From Lawsonibacter sp900766145 (lineage in GTDB: Bacteria > Bacillota > Clostridia > Oscillospirales > Oscillospiraceae): a DNA stretch of 64,000 nt. Under the pieces are notes generated by a model. The model did no database searches and had not been told where the DNA came from. It worked only from the letters and a program-made list of their open reading frames with translations. Made by a program: the position numbers and the translations under genes. Each line of letters starts with the position of its first letter. Position 1 is the first letter of the stretch. Below, in pieces: positions 16,879 to 24,624 of the stretch. The stretch lies in NCBI RefSeq assembly GCF_030372275.1, contig NZ_JAUDDJ010000012.1, one strand, 5' to 3'.

Positions 16879-18240
16879 ATGCAGACATATCTGAAAAACG
16901 GCTATATTGTCACCATGGGCGCCGACGAGACCGTATACGACGGCGGCGGAGTTCTGGTGGAGGATGACCGGATTACTGCCGTGGGAAAGGTGGACCCCGC
17001 CCTGGTGAAGCCCGACGCCGAGGTCATCGACCTGCAGGGGAAATATGTGCTGCCTGGCTTTGTCAACACCCATGTACACACCTCTCAGCAGATCTCCCGG
17101 GGCGTGGGTGACGACGTGGACTTCATCACCTGGCTGCACAAGCGGATGTGGCCCTATGAGAGCAACATGACGGAGGAGGACTCCTACGTTTCCACTCTGA
17201 TGACGTCCTTGGAGCTGATCCGTTCCGGCGTTACGTCCTTTGCCGAGCCCGGCGGACAGTTCGTTTCCGGCATGGCTCGAGCCACCAAGGAGTCCGGTCT
17301 CCGGGGCAAGCTGGCCAAGTCCGTCATGGACTGCGGCGACGGCCTTCCTCCCATCTGGCAGAGGACCATGGAGCAGGAACTGGAGCAGCAGGTGGAGGAT
17401 TTGGAGAAGTACCACAACACGGCCGACGGCCGGGTTCAGGTGTGGTTTGGCCTGCGAACTATCTTCAACAACACCGATGAACTGATCATCAAGACCAAGG
17501 AGCTGGCCGACAAATACGGGGTTGGCGTCCATATGCACGTGGCTGAGGCCAAGGAGGAGAAGGAATACACCTACACCCGCTGGGGCGAGGGTACCGTCAA
17601 GCACCTGGAGAAGCTGGGCGTGTTGGACAAGAACCTGCTGGCCGTCCATACCGTGTGGCTCACGGACGAGGAACTGGAGCTGTTCAAGAAGCGGGATGTG
17701 AAGGTGTCCCACAATCCGGCCTCTGCCATGCGGGTGCTGGGCTTTGCCCGGATTCCCAAAATGCTGGCCATGGGGATCAACGTCTCCATCGGCACAGACG
17801 GTGCGTCTTCCTCCAACCATATGGACATGGTGGACGAGATGTGGCTGACCTCCCTGATCCACAAGGGCTGGCGGCTGGATCCCACCGTGGTCCCCGCCCA
17901 GGACATCCTGCGTATGGCCACCCGCTGGGGCGCCAGGGCGCTGCTGGACGAGGATCTGTACGGTACGCTGGAAGTGGGCAAAAAGGCCGACCTCATCGTT
18001 ATCGACCCCCACGGCCCATCCATGATGCCGGTAAACGACAAGATCGCCGCTCTGGTGACCGCCATGCACTCTTCCAACATCCAGTCCACCATGTGCGACG
18101 GTAAGTGGCTCATGCGGGACCGGAAGATCCTGACGCTGGATGAGGAGGCCATTTTGAAGGAGGCCTGCGCCCGGGGCGCCGCCATCTATGACCGGGCGGG
18201 CATCGTACTGCCGGACCGCTTCCCGGTGGTCAAAGTATGA
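16879..18240 (+). CDS. ATZ/TRZ-type amidohydrolase (aminohydrolase of a purine/pterin-like compound)
   Basis: A 453-residue metal-dependent deaminase of the amidohydrolase superfamily. Visible ligands: HVHTSQ near residue 68, VGVHMHVAEAKEE near 213-220 (the HxAE pattern of the SAH/guanine/8-oxoguanine deaminase group), and IGTDGASSSNH near 305 with the metal aspartate. A beta-sandwich is formed by the two ends (NGYIVTMGADETVYDGG; VGKKADLIVIDPHGPS). It precedes adenine deaminase by 56 bp under one MerR-controlled promoter, which favours a purine substrate. S-adenosylhomocysteine or 5'-methylthioadenosine deaminase remains possible. Confidence 0.85.
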   Translation: MQTYLKNGYIVTMGADETVYDGGGVLVEDDRITAVGKVDPALVKPDAEVIDLQGKYVLPGFVNTHVHTSQQISRGVGDDVDFITWLHKRMWPYESNMTEEDSYVSTLMTSLELIRSGVTSFAEPGGQFVSGMARATKESGLRGKLAKSVMDCGDGLPPIWQRTMEQELEQQVEDLEKYHNTADGRVQVWFGLRTIFNNTDELIIKTKELADKYGVGVHMHVAEAKEEKEYTYTRWGEGTVKHLEKLGVLDKNLLAVHTVWLTDEELELFKKRDVKVSHNPASAMRVLGFARIPKMLAMGINVSIGTDGASSSNHMDMVDEMWLTSLIHKGWRLDPTVVPAQDILRMATRWGARALLDEDLYGTLEVGKKADLIVIDPHGPSMMPVNDKIAALVTAMHSSNIQSTMCDGKWLMRDRKILTLDEEAILKEACARGAAIYDRAGIVLPDRFPVVKV

Positions 18241-18296
18241 GCCGCCGCTGATGATACAAAAGAGAACCACTTAGTGATTGAAATAGGAGGTACGTT

Positions 18297-20063
18297 ATGA
18301 ATAAGGACCTGCTCGCTGTCGCCAAGGGACTCAAGCCCGCTGACCTGGTTATCCAAAACGGCAAGATCGTCAATGTGTACTCCGGTGAGATCTATGACGG
18401 CGGCGTGGCCGTCTGCGGAGATACCATTGCCGCCGTGGGCGACGTGGCCTACTGCGTGGGCGAGAATACCCGTGTGGTGGACGCTGGCGGAAAGTATCTG
18501 ACTCCTGGTTTCCTGGATGGACATATCCACCCCGAGAGTTCTTCTCTGGCCATCCGGCCCTTTGCTGAGGCCGTGCTGGCCCACGGTACTACCGGTATCA
18601 TGACCGACCTGCACGAGGTGGGCGTAGTCTCTGGTCTGGAGGGCATCGAGGCCATTTTGAAGGAGGCTGAGGCCACAGATCTGAAAATCTACTTCGTTGT
18701 GCCCTCCCACGTGCCCTTTTCTCCCAATCTGGAGACCAGCGGAGGCCATTTCAATCCCGAGATCATCCGCAAGGCCCTGAAACGGCCTGACGCAGTGGGC
18801 CTGTCCGAATGCGTGGGACCCTATATTCTGGCGGAGTTCCCCGATCTGCTGGAGTCCTTTGACGACGCCCGGGCTATGCCCGGCAAGACCATGCAGGGCC
18901 ACCTGCCTGATATGTACGGACCTGCCATGAGCGCATGTGTGGCCGCCGGTGTATCTACGGACCACGAGTCCTTCTGTGAGAAGGACGTGTTCGAGCGCCT
19001 GCGCAACGGCTGCCACCTGATGATGCGGGAGGGCTCCGCTGCCCGCAATATGCCCACCCTGCTGAAAACCGTACTGGATAACAACCTGGACACCTCCATG
19101 GTCAGCATTGTCACTGACGATCTCCACGCCGTGGACCTGCAGCAGCGGGGACACCTGGATGATGCCCTGCGCACTGCTCTGGGCATGGGCCTGGACTTTG
19201 TCAAGGCCATCCAGATGGTCACGGTCAACTGCGCCAAGGCCTTCGGCCTGGAGCGGGAGATCGGCGGCCTGGCCCCCGGCCGCCGGGCGGACATCAACAT
19301 CACCACCGGTCCCGAGGCGTTCCAGGTCCTGACCACCTTTGCCGGTGGCCGCCAGATCACCGATAACGGGAAGCTGCTGGTCCACTACGAGACGCCGGTC
19401 CATGAGCCCTGCGTGCTCAACACCATGCACCTGGTCAATCCCATTACCGCCGACAGCTTCAAGATTCATGCTCCTGCCGGCGCTAAGAAGGTCAAGGCTC
19501 TGGTGATGGATACCCTGCCCTACATTCCCTTTACCAACCGTCGGGATGTGGAGCTGCCGGTGGTGGACGGAGTAGTCCAGTGCGATGTGGAACAGGACGT
19601 GCTGTACATCGCCCAGGTGGAGCGCCACGGCAAGAACGGCAACATCGGCAAGGCCTTTATGGGCGGCTTCCATATCCGGGGCGGCGCCATGGCCTCCTCG
19701 GTAGGCCATGACAACCACAATATCATTGTTATGGGCGACAGCTTTGAAGATATGGCGCTGGCGGTGAACCGCTGCGTAGAGCTGGGCGGCGGCCAGGTCA
19801 TTGTCCGCGGTGGTCAGGTGGCTGCCGAGGTGGCCTATCCCATCTGCGGTTTGCTCAGCGATCTGCCTCTGGATGAGCTGGCAGAGAAGAAGAAGGAACT
19901 AAACCGGGTGGCCCATGAGATGGGCACCGAGATTCCCATTCCCTTCATGTTCCTCAGCTTCATCTGCCTGGCGGCCATTCCCGCTTACGCCATCACTGAC
20001 TGCGGCTTTATCGATGTGCCTACCCAGTCGGTCATCGACCCCATCCTGGAGGTATTGGAGTAA
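18297..20063 (+). CDS. ade: Adenine deaminase
   Basis: A 588-residue enzyme of the expected length that converts adenine to hypoxanthine and ammonia (EC 3.5.4.2). Metal motifs are clear: DGHIHPESS near residue 79, then EFPDLLE, GHLPD and TDHESF in the order found in Ade proteins, and VTDDLHAVDL. The C-terminal domain has HDNHNIIVMGDS and the ending typical of the family. AGGAGG lies just before the ATG. Together with the preceding amidohydrolase it channels purines into salvage or fermentation. The shared MerR-type promoter suggests induction by a purine. Confidence 0.95.
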   Translation: MNKDLLAVAKGLKPADLVIQNGKIVNVYSGEIYDGGVAVCGDTIAAVGDVAYCVGENTRVVDAGGKYLTPGFLDGHIHPESSSLAIRPFAEAVLAHGTTGIMTDLHEVGVVSGLEGIEAILKEAEATDLKIYFVVPSHVPFSPNLETSGGHFNPEIIRKALKRPDAVGLSECVGPYILAEFPDLLESFDDARAMPGKTMQGHLPDMYGPAMSACVAAGVSTDHESFCEKDVFERLRNGCHLMMREGSAARNMPTLLKTVLDNNLDTSMVSIVTDDLHAVDLQQRGHLDDALRTALGMGLDFVKAIQMVTVNCAKAFGLEREIGGLAPGRRADINITTGPEAFQVLTTFAGGRQITDNGKLLVHYETPVHEPCVLNTMHLVNPITADSFKIHAPAGAKKVKALVMDTLPYIPFTNRRDVELPVVDGVVQCDVEQDVLYIAQVERHGKNGNIGKAFMGGFHIRGGAMASSVGHDNHNIIVMGDSFEDMALAVNRCVELGGGQVIVRGGQVAAEVAYPICGLLSDLPLDELAEKKKELNRVAHEMGTEIPIPFMFLSFICLAAIPAYAITDCGFIDVPTQSVIDPILEVLE

Positions 20064-20116
20064 AAAGTCCTTCCTAGTGGATCATCAGGCACAGAAGGGG
20101 AGGGTGACCTTCCATA

Positions 20117-20195
20117 CAAGACAATAGACGAAAAACTCCCTGGACAATATGTTGCCCAGGGAGTTTTTTGTCCTGATGACAAATAAAAGGCGCGT
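20117..20195. repeat. Dispersed intergenic repeat A, second copy, with terminator hairpin
   Basis: It contains AAAAACTCCCTGG / CCAGGGAGTTTTTT, a strong terminator for the adenine deaminase transcript, and shares the loop sequence GGACAAT and the flank CAAATAAAAGG with the copy at 6738-6813. The two copies are in the same orientation. Confidence 0.75.
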
Positions 20196-20257
20196 TGATA
20201 GGAACTGGGAACAGCCATTCTCGGCAGAAAACGAAACATGCACTTTACTCCCGGAGC

Positions 20258-20311
20258 TTAAGAAAACTTAAGAGAAGATTTATGAGCCTGCCCCATTTGC
20301 TGTGATATAAT
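20258..20311 (+). promoter_or_regulatory. Promoter of the small-gene cluster with tandem TTAAGA operator
   Basis: TTAAGA boxes at 20258 and 20268 (10-bp period) lie upstream of a perfect extended -10, TGTGATATAAT, whose hexamer is 20306-20311. No -35 is recognisable. Box-to--10 distance is 38 bp, the same as at the ABC transporter promoter near 14 kb. Confidence 0.7.
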
Positions 20312-20350
20312 CGCAAAATCAAATCAAGACATAGCCGGGGAGGACGGGAC

Positions 20351-20989
20351 ATGAAGCGTATCATCACAAATGGGATCACCAATCTGGATCCGCTGACCGG
20401 CAGCAGCGAATGGTATTGGGGTGCCGACTATGCCAGCGGAGATTTATATGAGGCGGAAGAGCTGTTCCGCAGCGGCCATCCCATTCGGAAAAACCGGCTT
20501 GTCCTGGTCCACCGCCCAGAGGGGACAGTCTATGAGCCGGTATGCGCCAAGCCGGGGCAGTACCTGGGCAAACCAGTGTACCACAACGGACAGGTGGCGC
20601 TGCTGCTGGTGGATTTTCCAAAGGAAGAGATTTGTATTTTTTCCTTCGATGAGGCAGAGAGAACGACTGAGCCGCTGGCGGTGCTGCCCCTCTCTATCGT
20701 GGCGGACTGCTATAATCTCATGCTGGAGGCCCAGCCTCTCATGCTGACCCGGTCAGCCCATGACAATCAGTTTCAGATTATCTGGCCGGAACGCCGGGAC
20801 TTTGCGATAGAGGACCATGAGTTTTTTGAGTTTCTGGAAGGAAACAGGCTGTATACTTCGGTTTGGTATGAGGACCCGGACTACCGGGAGGAGGTACTGG
20901 TGCGGGATTATGATACCGGGGAAGTGTTGGAGCGGATACCGGGAAGCATTCGCCAGATGCCGGATGGCCAGAACTGGCTTCTGGTTTGA
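20351..20989 (+). CDS. Hypothetical protein, first gene of an unknown cluster
   Basis: A 212-residue soluble protein beginning MKRIITNGITNLDPLTGSS, rich in Trp, Tyr and acidic residues, without signal peptide or membrane segment. Strand-rich stretches such as RLVLVHRPEGTVYEP, VALLLVDFPKEEICIFSF and EVLVRDYDTGEVLERIPGS suggest a beta-sheet protein. The ATG follows GGGGAGGACGGGAC. It begins an operon of five closely spaced small genes. No family is recognised. Size and cluster form would suit an immunity-type or sensing protein, but nothing specific shows it. Confidence 0.7.
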   Translation: MKRIITNGITNLDPLTGSSEWYWGADYASGDLYEAEELFRSGHPIRKNRLVLVHRPEGTVYEPVCAKPGQYLGKPVYHNGQVALLLVDFPKEEICIFSFDEAERTTEPLAVLPLSIVADCYNLMLEAQPLMLTRSAHDNQFQIIWPERRDFAIEDHEFFEFLEGNRLYTSVWYEDPDYREEVLVRDYDTGEVLERIPGSIRQMPDGQNWLLV

Positions 20990-21003
20990 GGAGGTGTATA
21001 TTA

Positions 21004-21264
21004 ATGTGGCTTAACTCTTTATTTCAGGGATGTATGGATGCAGCAAAGTCGGAACAAGTTTCCAGACCCATCCGAATTCTCTGCATCGCTCTTACATCTT
21101 TTGTGTTTCTCATCGCTATTTCCGGCTTATTTCTTCTGGTGTTTGTGATTGAAGGCCAAGGCCTTTTCAGAAGAGGAATCTTTCTGGTCATGGGGATAAT
21201 CGCGCTTGCCGGCTGCTTGCAGTTTTTGAAGGCCATCGTAAGGAAAAGGAGAAAGAAGCCGTGA
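21004..21264 (+). CDS. Small two-helix membrane protein
   Basis: Eighty-six residues with two hydrophobic helices (ILCIALTSFVFLIAISGLFLLVFVI and IFLVMGIIALAGCLQFL) and a basic tail RKRRKKP. The frame can be opened at a TTG at 20986, but the ATG at 21004 has an ideal GAGGAGGTG site eight bases before it and is preferred. It lies 14 bp after the previous gene and overlaps the next by four bases (GTGA). Function unknown. Confidence 0.75.
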   Translation: MWLNSLFQGCMDAAKSEQVSRPIRILCIALTSFVFLIAISGLFLLVFVIEGQGLFRRGIFLVMGIIALAGCLQFLKAIVRKRRKKP

Positions 21265-21659
21265 TAAAGCCTGATATTGAAAAAACAAGGGCCTATTACC
21301 GCAATCTCGGCCCGGAGAACATCTGTGACTGTGCCTACTGCCAAAACTACTGCGCCAGAATTAAGGCGGCCTATCCAGAGGTGGCCGGGTATCTAGCCTC
21401 CCTAGGAGTGGACATCGAAAAGCCCTTTGAGACCTCTCCGCTGGAGCCAGATGAGAACGGATATCTGGAATACTGCGTCTGTCAGTATGTGGTCTTTGGA
21501 AGCGGCCCGGAGGACTTCACCCATCAGATTGGGGATGTGACCTTTGGCCGCTCTGACTGTCATCCCAATACGAAAATTGATGAGGAGCACTTTGTGCTGG
21601 ATTTTTACCCCATCAGGCTGCCGTTTGAGGGGACGGAGAGCGAGGACATTGAACTATGA
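21261..21659 (+). CDS. Hypothetical cysteine-containing protein
   Basis: A 132-residue soluble protein starting at GTG in a GTGA overlap with the membrane protein gene. CDCAYCQNYCARI near residues 22-34 could bind a metal, and CVCQYVVFGSGPEDF follows near 74. The remainder is acidic. Similar short cysteine-rich hypothetical proteins occur singly in gut Clostridia, but I cannot name this family. Its stop overlaps the next start as ATGA, showing translational coupling. Confidence 0.75.
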   Translation: MIKPDIEKTRAYYRNLGPENICDCAYCQNYCARIKAAYPEVAGYLASLGVDIEKPFETSPLEPDENGYLEYCVCQYVVFGSGPEDFTHQIGDVTFGRSDCHPNTKIDEEHFVLDFYPIRLPFEGTESEDIEL

Positions 21660-21886
21660 AATGTTTGGATTGTGGCGCTGAGATGGAGCAAGGCACAGCG
21701 GAGTGCGTTGGCGCTGGTTTTGAAAGTTGGTATGAGTTTACCTCAGAGACAGAGAAGAGGAAAAAGGGAATTGCGGGATTGCTCACCCGGCAGACTATTA
21801 CCATTCTTTCTACCCTGGTGGAGCACCCCGCATGGCATTGTCCCAGGTGCAGAAAAGTTCTGATGTGGGTAGACAGTAAGGAATAA
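21656..21886 (+). CDS. Zinc-ribbon protein
   Basis: A 76-residue protein with two CxxC pairs, KCLDCGAE at the start and HCPRCRKVLMW near the end, the four-cysteine arrangement of a zinc ribbon. The middle (RQTITILSTLVEH) separates the knuckles. It starts inside the previous stop (ATGA). It probably folds around one zinc and may act as an adaptor; no further role is visible. Confidence 0.75.
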   Translation: MKCLDCGAEMEQGTAECVGAGFESWYEFTSETEKRKKGIAGLLTRQTITILSTLVEHPAWHCPRCRKVLMWVDSKE

Positions 21887-21911
21887 ACACGGAACAAAAC
21901 GGAGGCAGAGG

Positions 21912-22526
21912 ATGGAGCAAACATTTGAAAAATGGCATCCCTATGACAACCTGGATACGATGTACGATGTGAACGATATATGGATGGGCCCGGATGGATA
22001 CAACTTGATTTTGCTGCCGGATGGGAAACACAAAGAGAAACTGGAAGGGCAGCGGCTGATGTTTACATGGGAGTCCATTGTCAGCTATCAACTGTCCGGG
22101 GAACGCTACCGGGAAGATATCTGGATCTCCGATCCTGAGCAGGCATGGTCTTTCTGGAAAAGTACAGACTCCGCATATTTGAATACACTCCGAGAACGAA
22201 GTTCCTTGCTTCCCGAGGGCGCTGTCCACTGGCTGTTTGTGGGGACGAATCTTGTTGCGGATGTAATTGCGGCTCAGCCGCCTAAGGTCACCGTGATTGC
22301 TCCCAGTGCTGGAATGCCTCAAGCGCACCGCAAGGAGTTTGAGTTCCAAGGGTGCGTAGAGGTGCCCATGGAGCTTTCAGAGGACCAGTTCCTGGACCGG
22401 TTCCTGATGTTCATCGAGGAAAATCGCTGGAGTTTCGGGGGCGGTGTACGAACCATTGTAGACGGCTGCTATATCAACGAGGACGGTACTCTGGGAAAGC
22501 CGGTTTGGCCAGAAGAAGATCAGTAA
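21912..22526 (+). CDS. Hypothetical protein, last intact gene of the cluster
   Basis: A 204-residue soluble protein rich in aromatic and acidic residues (MEQTFEKWHPYDNLDTMYDV; IWMGPDGYNLILLPDG). A C-terminal part with GGGVRTIVDGCYINEDGTLGKPVWPEE resembles a small beta-sheet. GGAGGCAGAGG precedes the ATG, 25 bp after the zinc-ribbon gene. No membrane segment and no family recognised. It is co-directional with and probably co-transcribed with the four genes before it. Confidence 0.7.
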   Translation: MEQTFEKWHPYDNLDTMYDVNDIWMGPDGYNLILLPDGKHKEKLEGQRLMFTWESIVSYQLSGERYREDIWISDPEQAWSFWKSTDSAYLNTLRERSSLLPEGAVHWLFVGTNLVADVIAAQPPKVTVIAPSAGMPQAHRKEFEFQGCVEVPMELSEDQFLDRFLMFIEENRWSFGGGVRTIVDGCYINEDGTLGKPVWPEEDQ

Positions 22527-22568
22527 GGGATACCCTGTAAAATAACGAAAAGAAAGGATGGTGAAAGG

Positions 22569-22676
22569 GTGGCACTTGAGATAGTTGCAGCCAAAGACCT
22601 TAACCATGCTTTAGATTCTGACCTCCAGCCCCAGAAGAACGATGAAATATCATACGGTAGGCCAACCGGAAAATAA
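22569..22676 (+). CDS. Possible 35-residue peptide
   Basis: A GTG-started frame encodes a short soluble peptide beginning VALEIVAAKDLNHALD. A purine-rich stretch GGTGAAAGG abuts the start, so the spacing is not ideal. It sits between the unknown cluster and a truncated gene and could be a remnant. Support is weak. Confidence 0.3.
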   Translation: MALEIVAAKDLNHALDSDLQPQKNDEISYGRPTGK

Positions 22677-22698
22677 GCATAAGCGAGGCGATCAAACA

Positions 22699-22845
22699 AT
22701 GGCTTTGAGCTATGATGAAACGCAGCAACTTTTTGAACAAATGGGATTCAAAGGCTTTTCCGTGCGGCCGTATGATGCAAAAATGGAAAATCTTCTTTCC
22801 GATGAGCCAGAGGATAATGTAAAAGCTTATGTTACCGTCGGGTGT
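22699..22845 (+). pseudogene. 5' fragment of a gene cut by the mobile island
   Basis: An ATG after GAGGCGAT opens a sensible frame (MALSYDETQQLFEQMGFKGF ... EDNVKAYVTVG) that loses sense at about 22845, where the sequence becomes the opposite strand of an island gene. The remaining codons to 22935 are shadow coding. The 3' part is not found beyond the island's right end, so it was lost or the junction is a later deletion. Product unknown. Confidence 0.55.
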
Positions 22846-23131
22846 AGAGGCCCGTATGGAAGCAGCAAAATTCATTCTCGATGTGGAAGTAATCTGCCGC
22901 GCTGCTGGGGTTTCTTTCGTCCTTGTAGTCAATAAGCTGTTTCTTAAAGATCGCGTGAATGTATCGCTCCAAAATCGGAGTATCTGGATTTTTCGTTAAG
23001 TATATAGGGTTTTTGAATCGCCACGGTTCCGGCAAGGCCATCTCCGCCAGCATATCAAGCTGGGAGTACCAGTTCGGGACGTAGGCGAAGGAAAACAGGT
23101 CTGGCATGAGTATCATATCAGTTTCCTCCAT
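22832..23131 (-). pseudogene. DUF3825-like protein, truncated at the island's left end
   Basis: The - strand frame encodes LPEPWRFKNPIYLTKNPD, YIHAIFKKQLIDYKDE and FCCFHTGLYT, a pattern I recognise from DUF3825 proteins of Clostridia mobile elements. It then hits foreign DNA after about 90 residues, whereas family members are about three times longer. Its start overlaps the end of the HTH gene, so it was the third gene of the sigma/HTH operon. The break coincides with the truncation of the + strand gene at 22699. Confidence 0.6.
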
Positions 23132-23355
23132 TTGTTCTGTAATGCGTCCACGAGCTTCATCTGCACCTCAATTTTCATATCTTCATCAATATGCCGGTAT
23201 ATCCGGCCATCCGGGCCAACTTCGTCGTACGACACCAGAAAATTGATGTAAGCGTCATAGTGCAGGAGATATGCTTCGATTGCCTCTTGGTCGCCGTGAA
23301 CCGCTCGCTTGATTAGGTCATAGGTTAATTCATGGCTCTGAGCTGCCTTGCTCAT
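23113..23355 (-). CDS. Small helix-turn-helix protein of conjugative elements
   Basis: An 80-residue protein (LTYDLIKRAVHGDQEAIEAYLLHYDAYINFL ... YRHIDEDMKIEVQMKLVDAL) of the HTH type that accompanies sigma factors in Tn916-like and related elements. It overlaps the sigma gene by 26 bp. A paralogue, also paired with a sigma factor, lies at 32440. Family members are thought to regulate element excision or transfer genes; the target is not visible. Confidence 0.8.
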   Translation of the reverse strand: MSKAAQSHELTYDLIKRAVHGDQEAIEAYLLHYDAYINFLVSYDEVGPDGRIYRHIDEDMKIEVQMKLVDALQNKWRKLI

Positions 23356-23752
23356 AGAATTTCCGGATTGCCTTGAAAGCGCGCTGCCTCAGGTTGTAGA
23401 CAGTGCGGGTCGTCACCTCCATTCTGGCTGCAATTTCCCTGTCCGTCCAAGCATACCAGAAGTCAAAGAGTAAGACCTTCCGCTGCTTCTCCGGCAGGGA
23501 GCAGAGTGCTTTATATAAAGTTTCGCTGTGAACCACGCAGGATAACTCGTCCGCATAAAGCACAAAATGATCGGACGGATACCTGTCGTCGTGGCTTAAA
23601 GTTTCAAGAAGATAGTCTACCGGCTCGTCGGAGTAATGCTTCTCCGCGTTGGCCTTTGCCCGTTTGAGATTTCTGCTGAAATTCCGGGCCACCGTCTTGG
23701 TGAAGGAATCCACCATGGCGACGATCCGTTCTTCATCAGAGGGAGACATCAT
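23330..23752 (-). CDS. Sigma-70-like RNA polymerase sigma factor of the mobile element
   Basis: A 140-residue protein whose C-terminal 60 residues are a sigma region 4 (SLPEKQRKVLLFDFWYAWTDREIAARMEVTTRTVYNLRQRAF). The N-terminal half is a reduced region 2. Such short factors occur in Clostridia conjugative transposons next to the small HTH protein, as here. The second island copy is at 32021. Likely role: element-specific transcription or its control. Confidence 0.82.
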   Translation of the reverse strand: MMSPSDEERIVAMVDSFTKTVARNFSRNLKRAKANAEKHYSDEPVDYLLETLSHDDRYPSDHFVLYADELSCVVHSETLYKALCSLPEKQRKVLLFDFWYAWTDREIAARMEVTTRTVYNLRQRAFKAIRKFYEQGSSEP

Positions 23753-23899
23753 GCCGCATCCCTCCTTTTTGCAGATTTGAGCTGGTTCTTTTTCGCCTCC
23801 TCACATAACCAGAACACATCTCAGGGGTGCAAACCGGAAAGTTTTTTTGAAAAATTCATTTTATTTTTGCGAAGCTCAGATTATACAAAGGGTGTTTAC

Positions 23900-23936
23900 A
23901 AAAAAGTGGGCCAATCCACACAAGGCAGATTGGCCC
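23900..23936 (-). terminator. Terminator of the arsC operon
   Basis: GGGCCAATC and GATTGGCCC form a perfect stem, followed on the - strand by ACTTTTTT. It lies 22 bp past the arsC stop. Confidence 0.8.
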
Positions 23937-23957
23937 GCAATAGAGTTTGTGTAGCCT

Positions 23958-24389
23958 TTAGTCTGATTCTGATTGAAGGCCATCGTTGCTGGTGCAAAAA
24001 TAATTTTTTAACTCATTTAATCTTTTCTCTATCTGCATGATAACATATTTGAATATTTCATCACCTTGTCCCGTTGGATCGGGAAGACCCCAATTATCAT
24101 CAAATGCTCTACCGATATAGGGACAGCCGACATCACACCCCATTGAAATCGCAATATCAGGCGTGGGGATTTTATCAATCGTCTTGCTATACTGGCTTTT
24201 CTCCATATCTATCCCATAAAGCTGTTTCATAAGCCGCACAGCATCCTGATTGATTTGTGGTTTTGTTTCTGTTCCAGCAGAATAGAAATCAAACTTATCT
24301 CCCGCCAAATGTTTTCCAAGTGCTTCTGCAATCTGACTGCGGCAGGAGTTATGCACACAAATAAAGGCTACCTTTTTCTTATCCATCAT
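23958..24389 (-). CDS. arsC: Arsenate reductase, thioredoxin-dependent (LMW-phosphatase fold)
   Basis: A 143-residue protein with the CX5R phosphatase loop CVHNSCRS at residues 10-17, the DPTG loop (GLPDPTGQG), and cysteines in MGCDVGCPYIG that can relay the disulfide. This is the arsenate reductase form of the low-molecular-weight phosphatase family, which reduces arsenate to arsenite with thioredoxin. Its start overlaps the stop of the small thioredoxin gene (TAATG), a usual pairing. No arsenite pump or ArsR is present in the window, so this is a fragment of an arsenic operon whose upstream part was lost at the junction near 24624. Confidence 0.88.
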   Translation of the reverse strand: MMDKKKVAFICVHNSCRSQIAEALGKHLAGDKFDFYSAGTETKPQINQDAVRLMKQLYGIDMEKSQYSKTIDKIPTPDIAISMGCDVGCPYIGRAFDDNWGLPDPTGQGDEIFKYVIMQIEKRLNELKNYFCTSNDGLQSESD

Positions 24390-24624
24390 TAAAACCCCAG
24401 CTTGTGCAGCAGAGCAACTACATCAACGGCTTTCAAAACCTTGCCCATAGCAACAACCTTTTCATTGACAACAAGGGCAGGCATACTCATAACCCCGTAT
24501 TCCATTACTTTCTGCATGTCGGTAATGTATTCGACCTCTACGGAAAGTCCCATATCCTTTACCGCCTGTTTTGCGTATTCAAATTGTTCGTGGCAGGATT
24601 TGCAACCTGCCCCTAACACTTTGA
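24389..24624 (-). pseudogene. Small thioredoxin, 5' end cut off
   Basis: The frame encodes IKVLGAGCKSCHEQFEYAK with the CxxC active site and the glycine/proline pattern of MTH895-type small thioredoxins (VMSMPALVVNEKVV). No proper start exists: upstream of the GTG at 24619 the sequence soon turns into MobL coding on the other strand. Family members carry a longer N-terminus with further residues before KVLG. It would re-reduce ArsC. If GTG 24619 is used, a 76-residue protein with an intact active site could still be made. Confidence 0.7.

Noticed and set aside
16684..19718. Two very long - strand frames (528 and 510 codons) opposite the amidohydrolase and adenine deaminase
   Set aside because: Shadow frames caused by high GC; His/Gly/Val-rich products with no motif or ribosome site.
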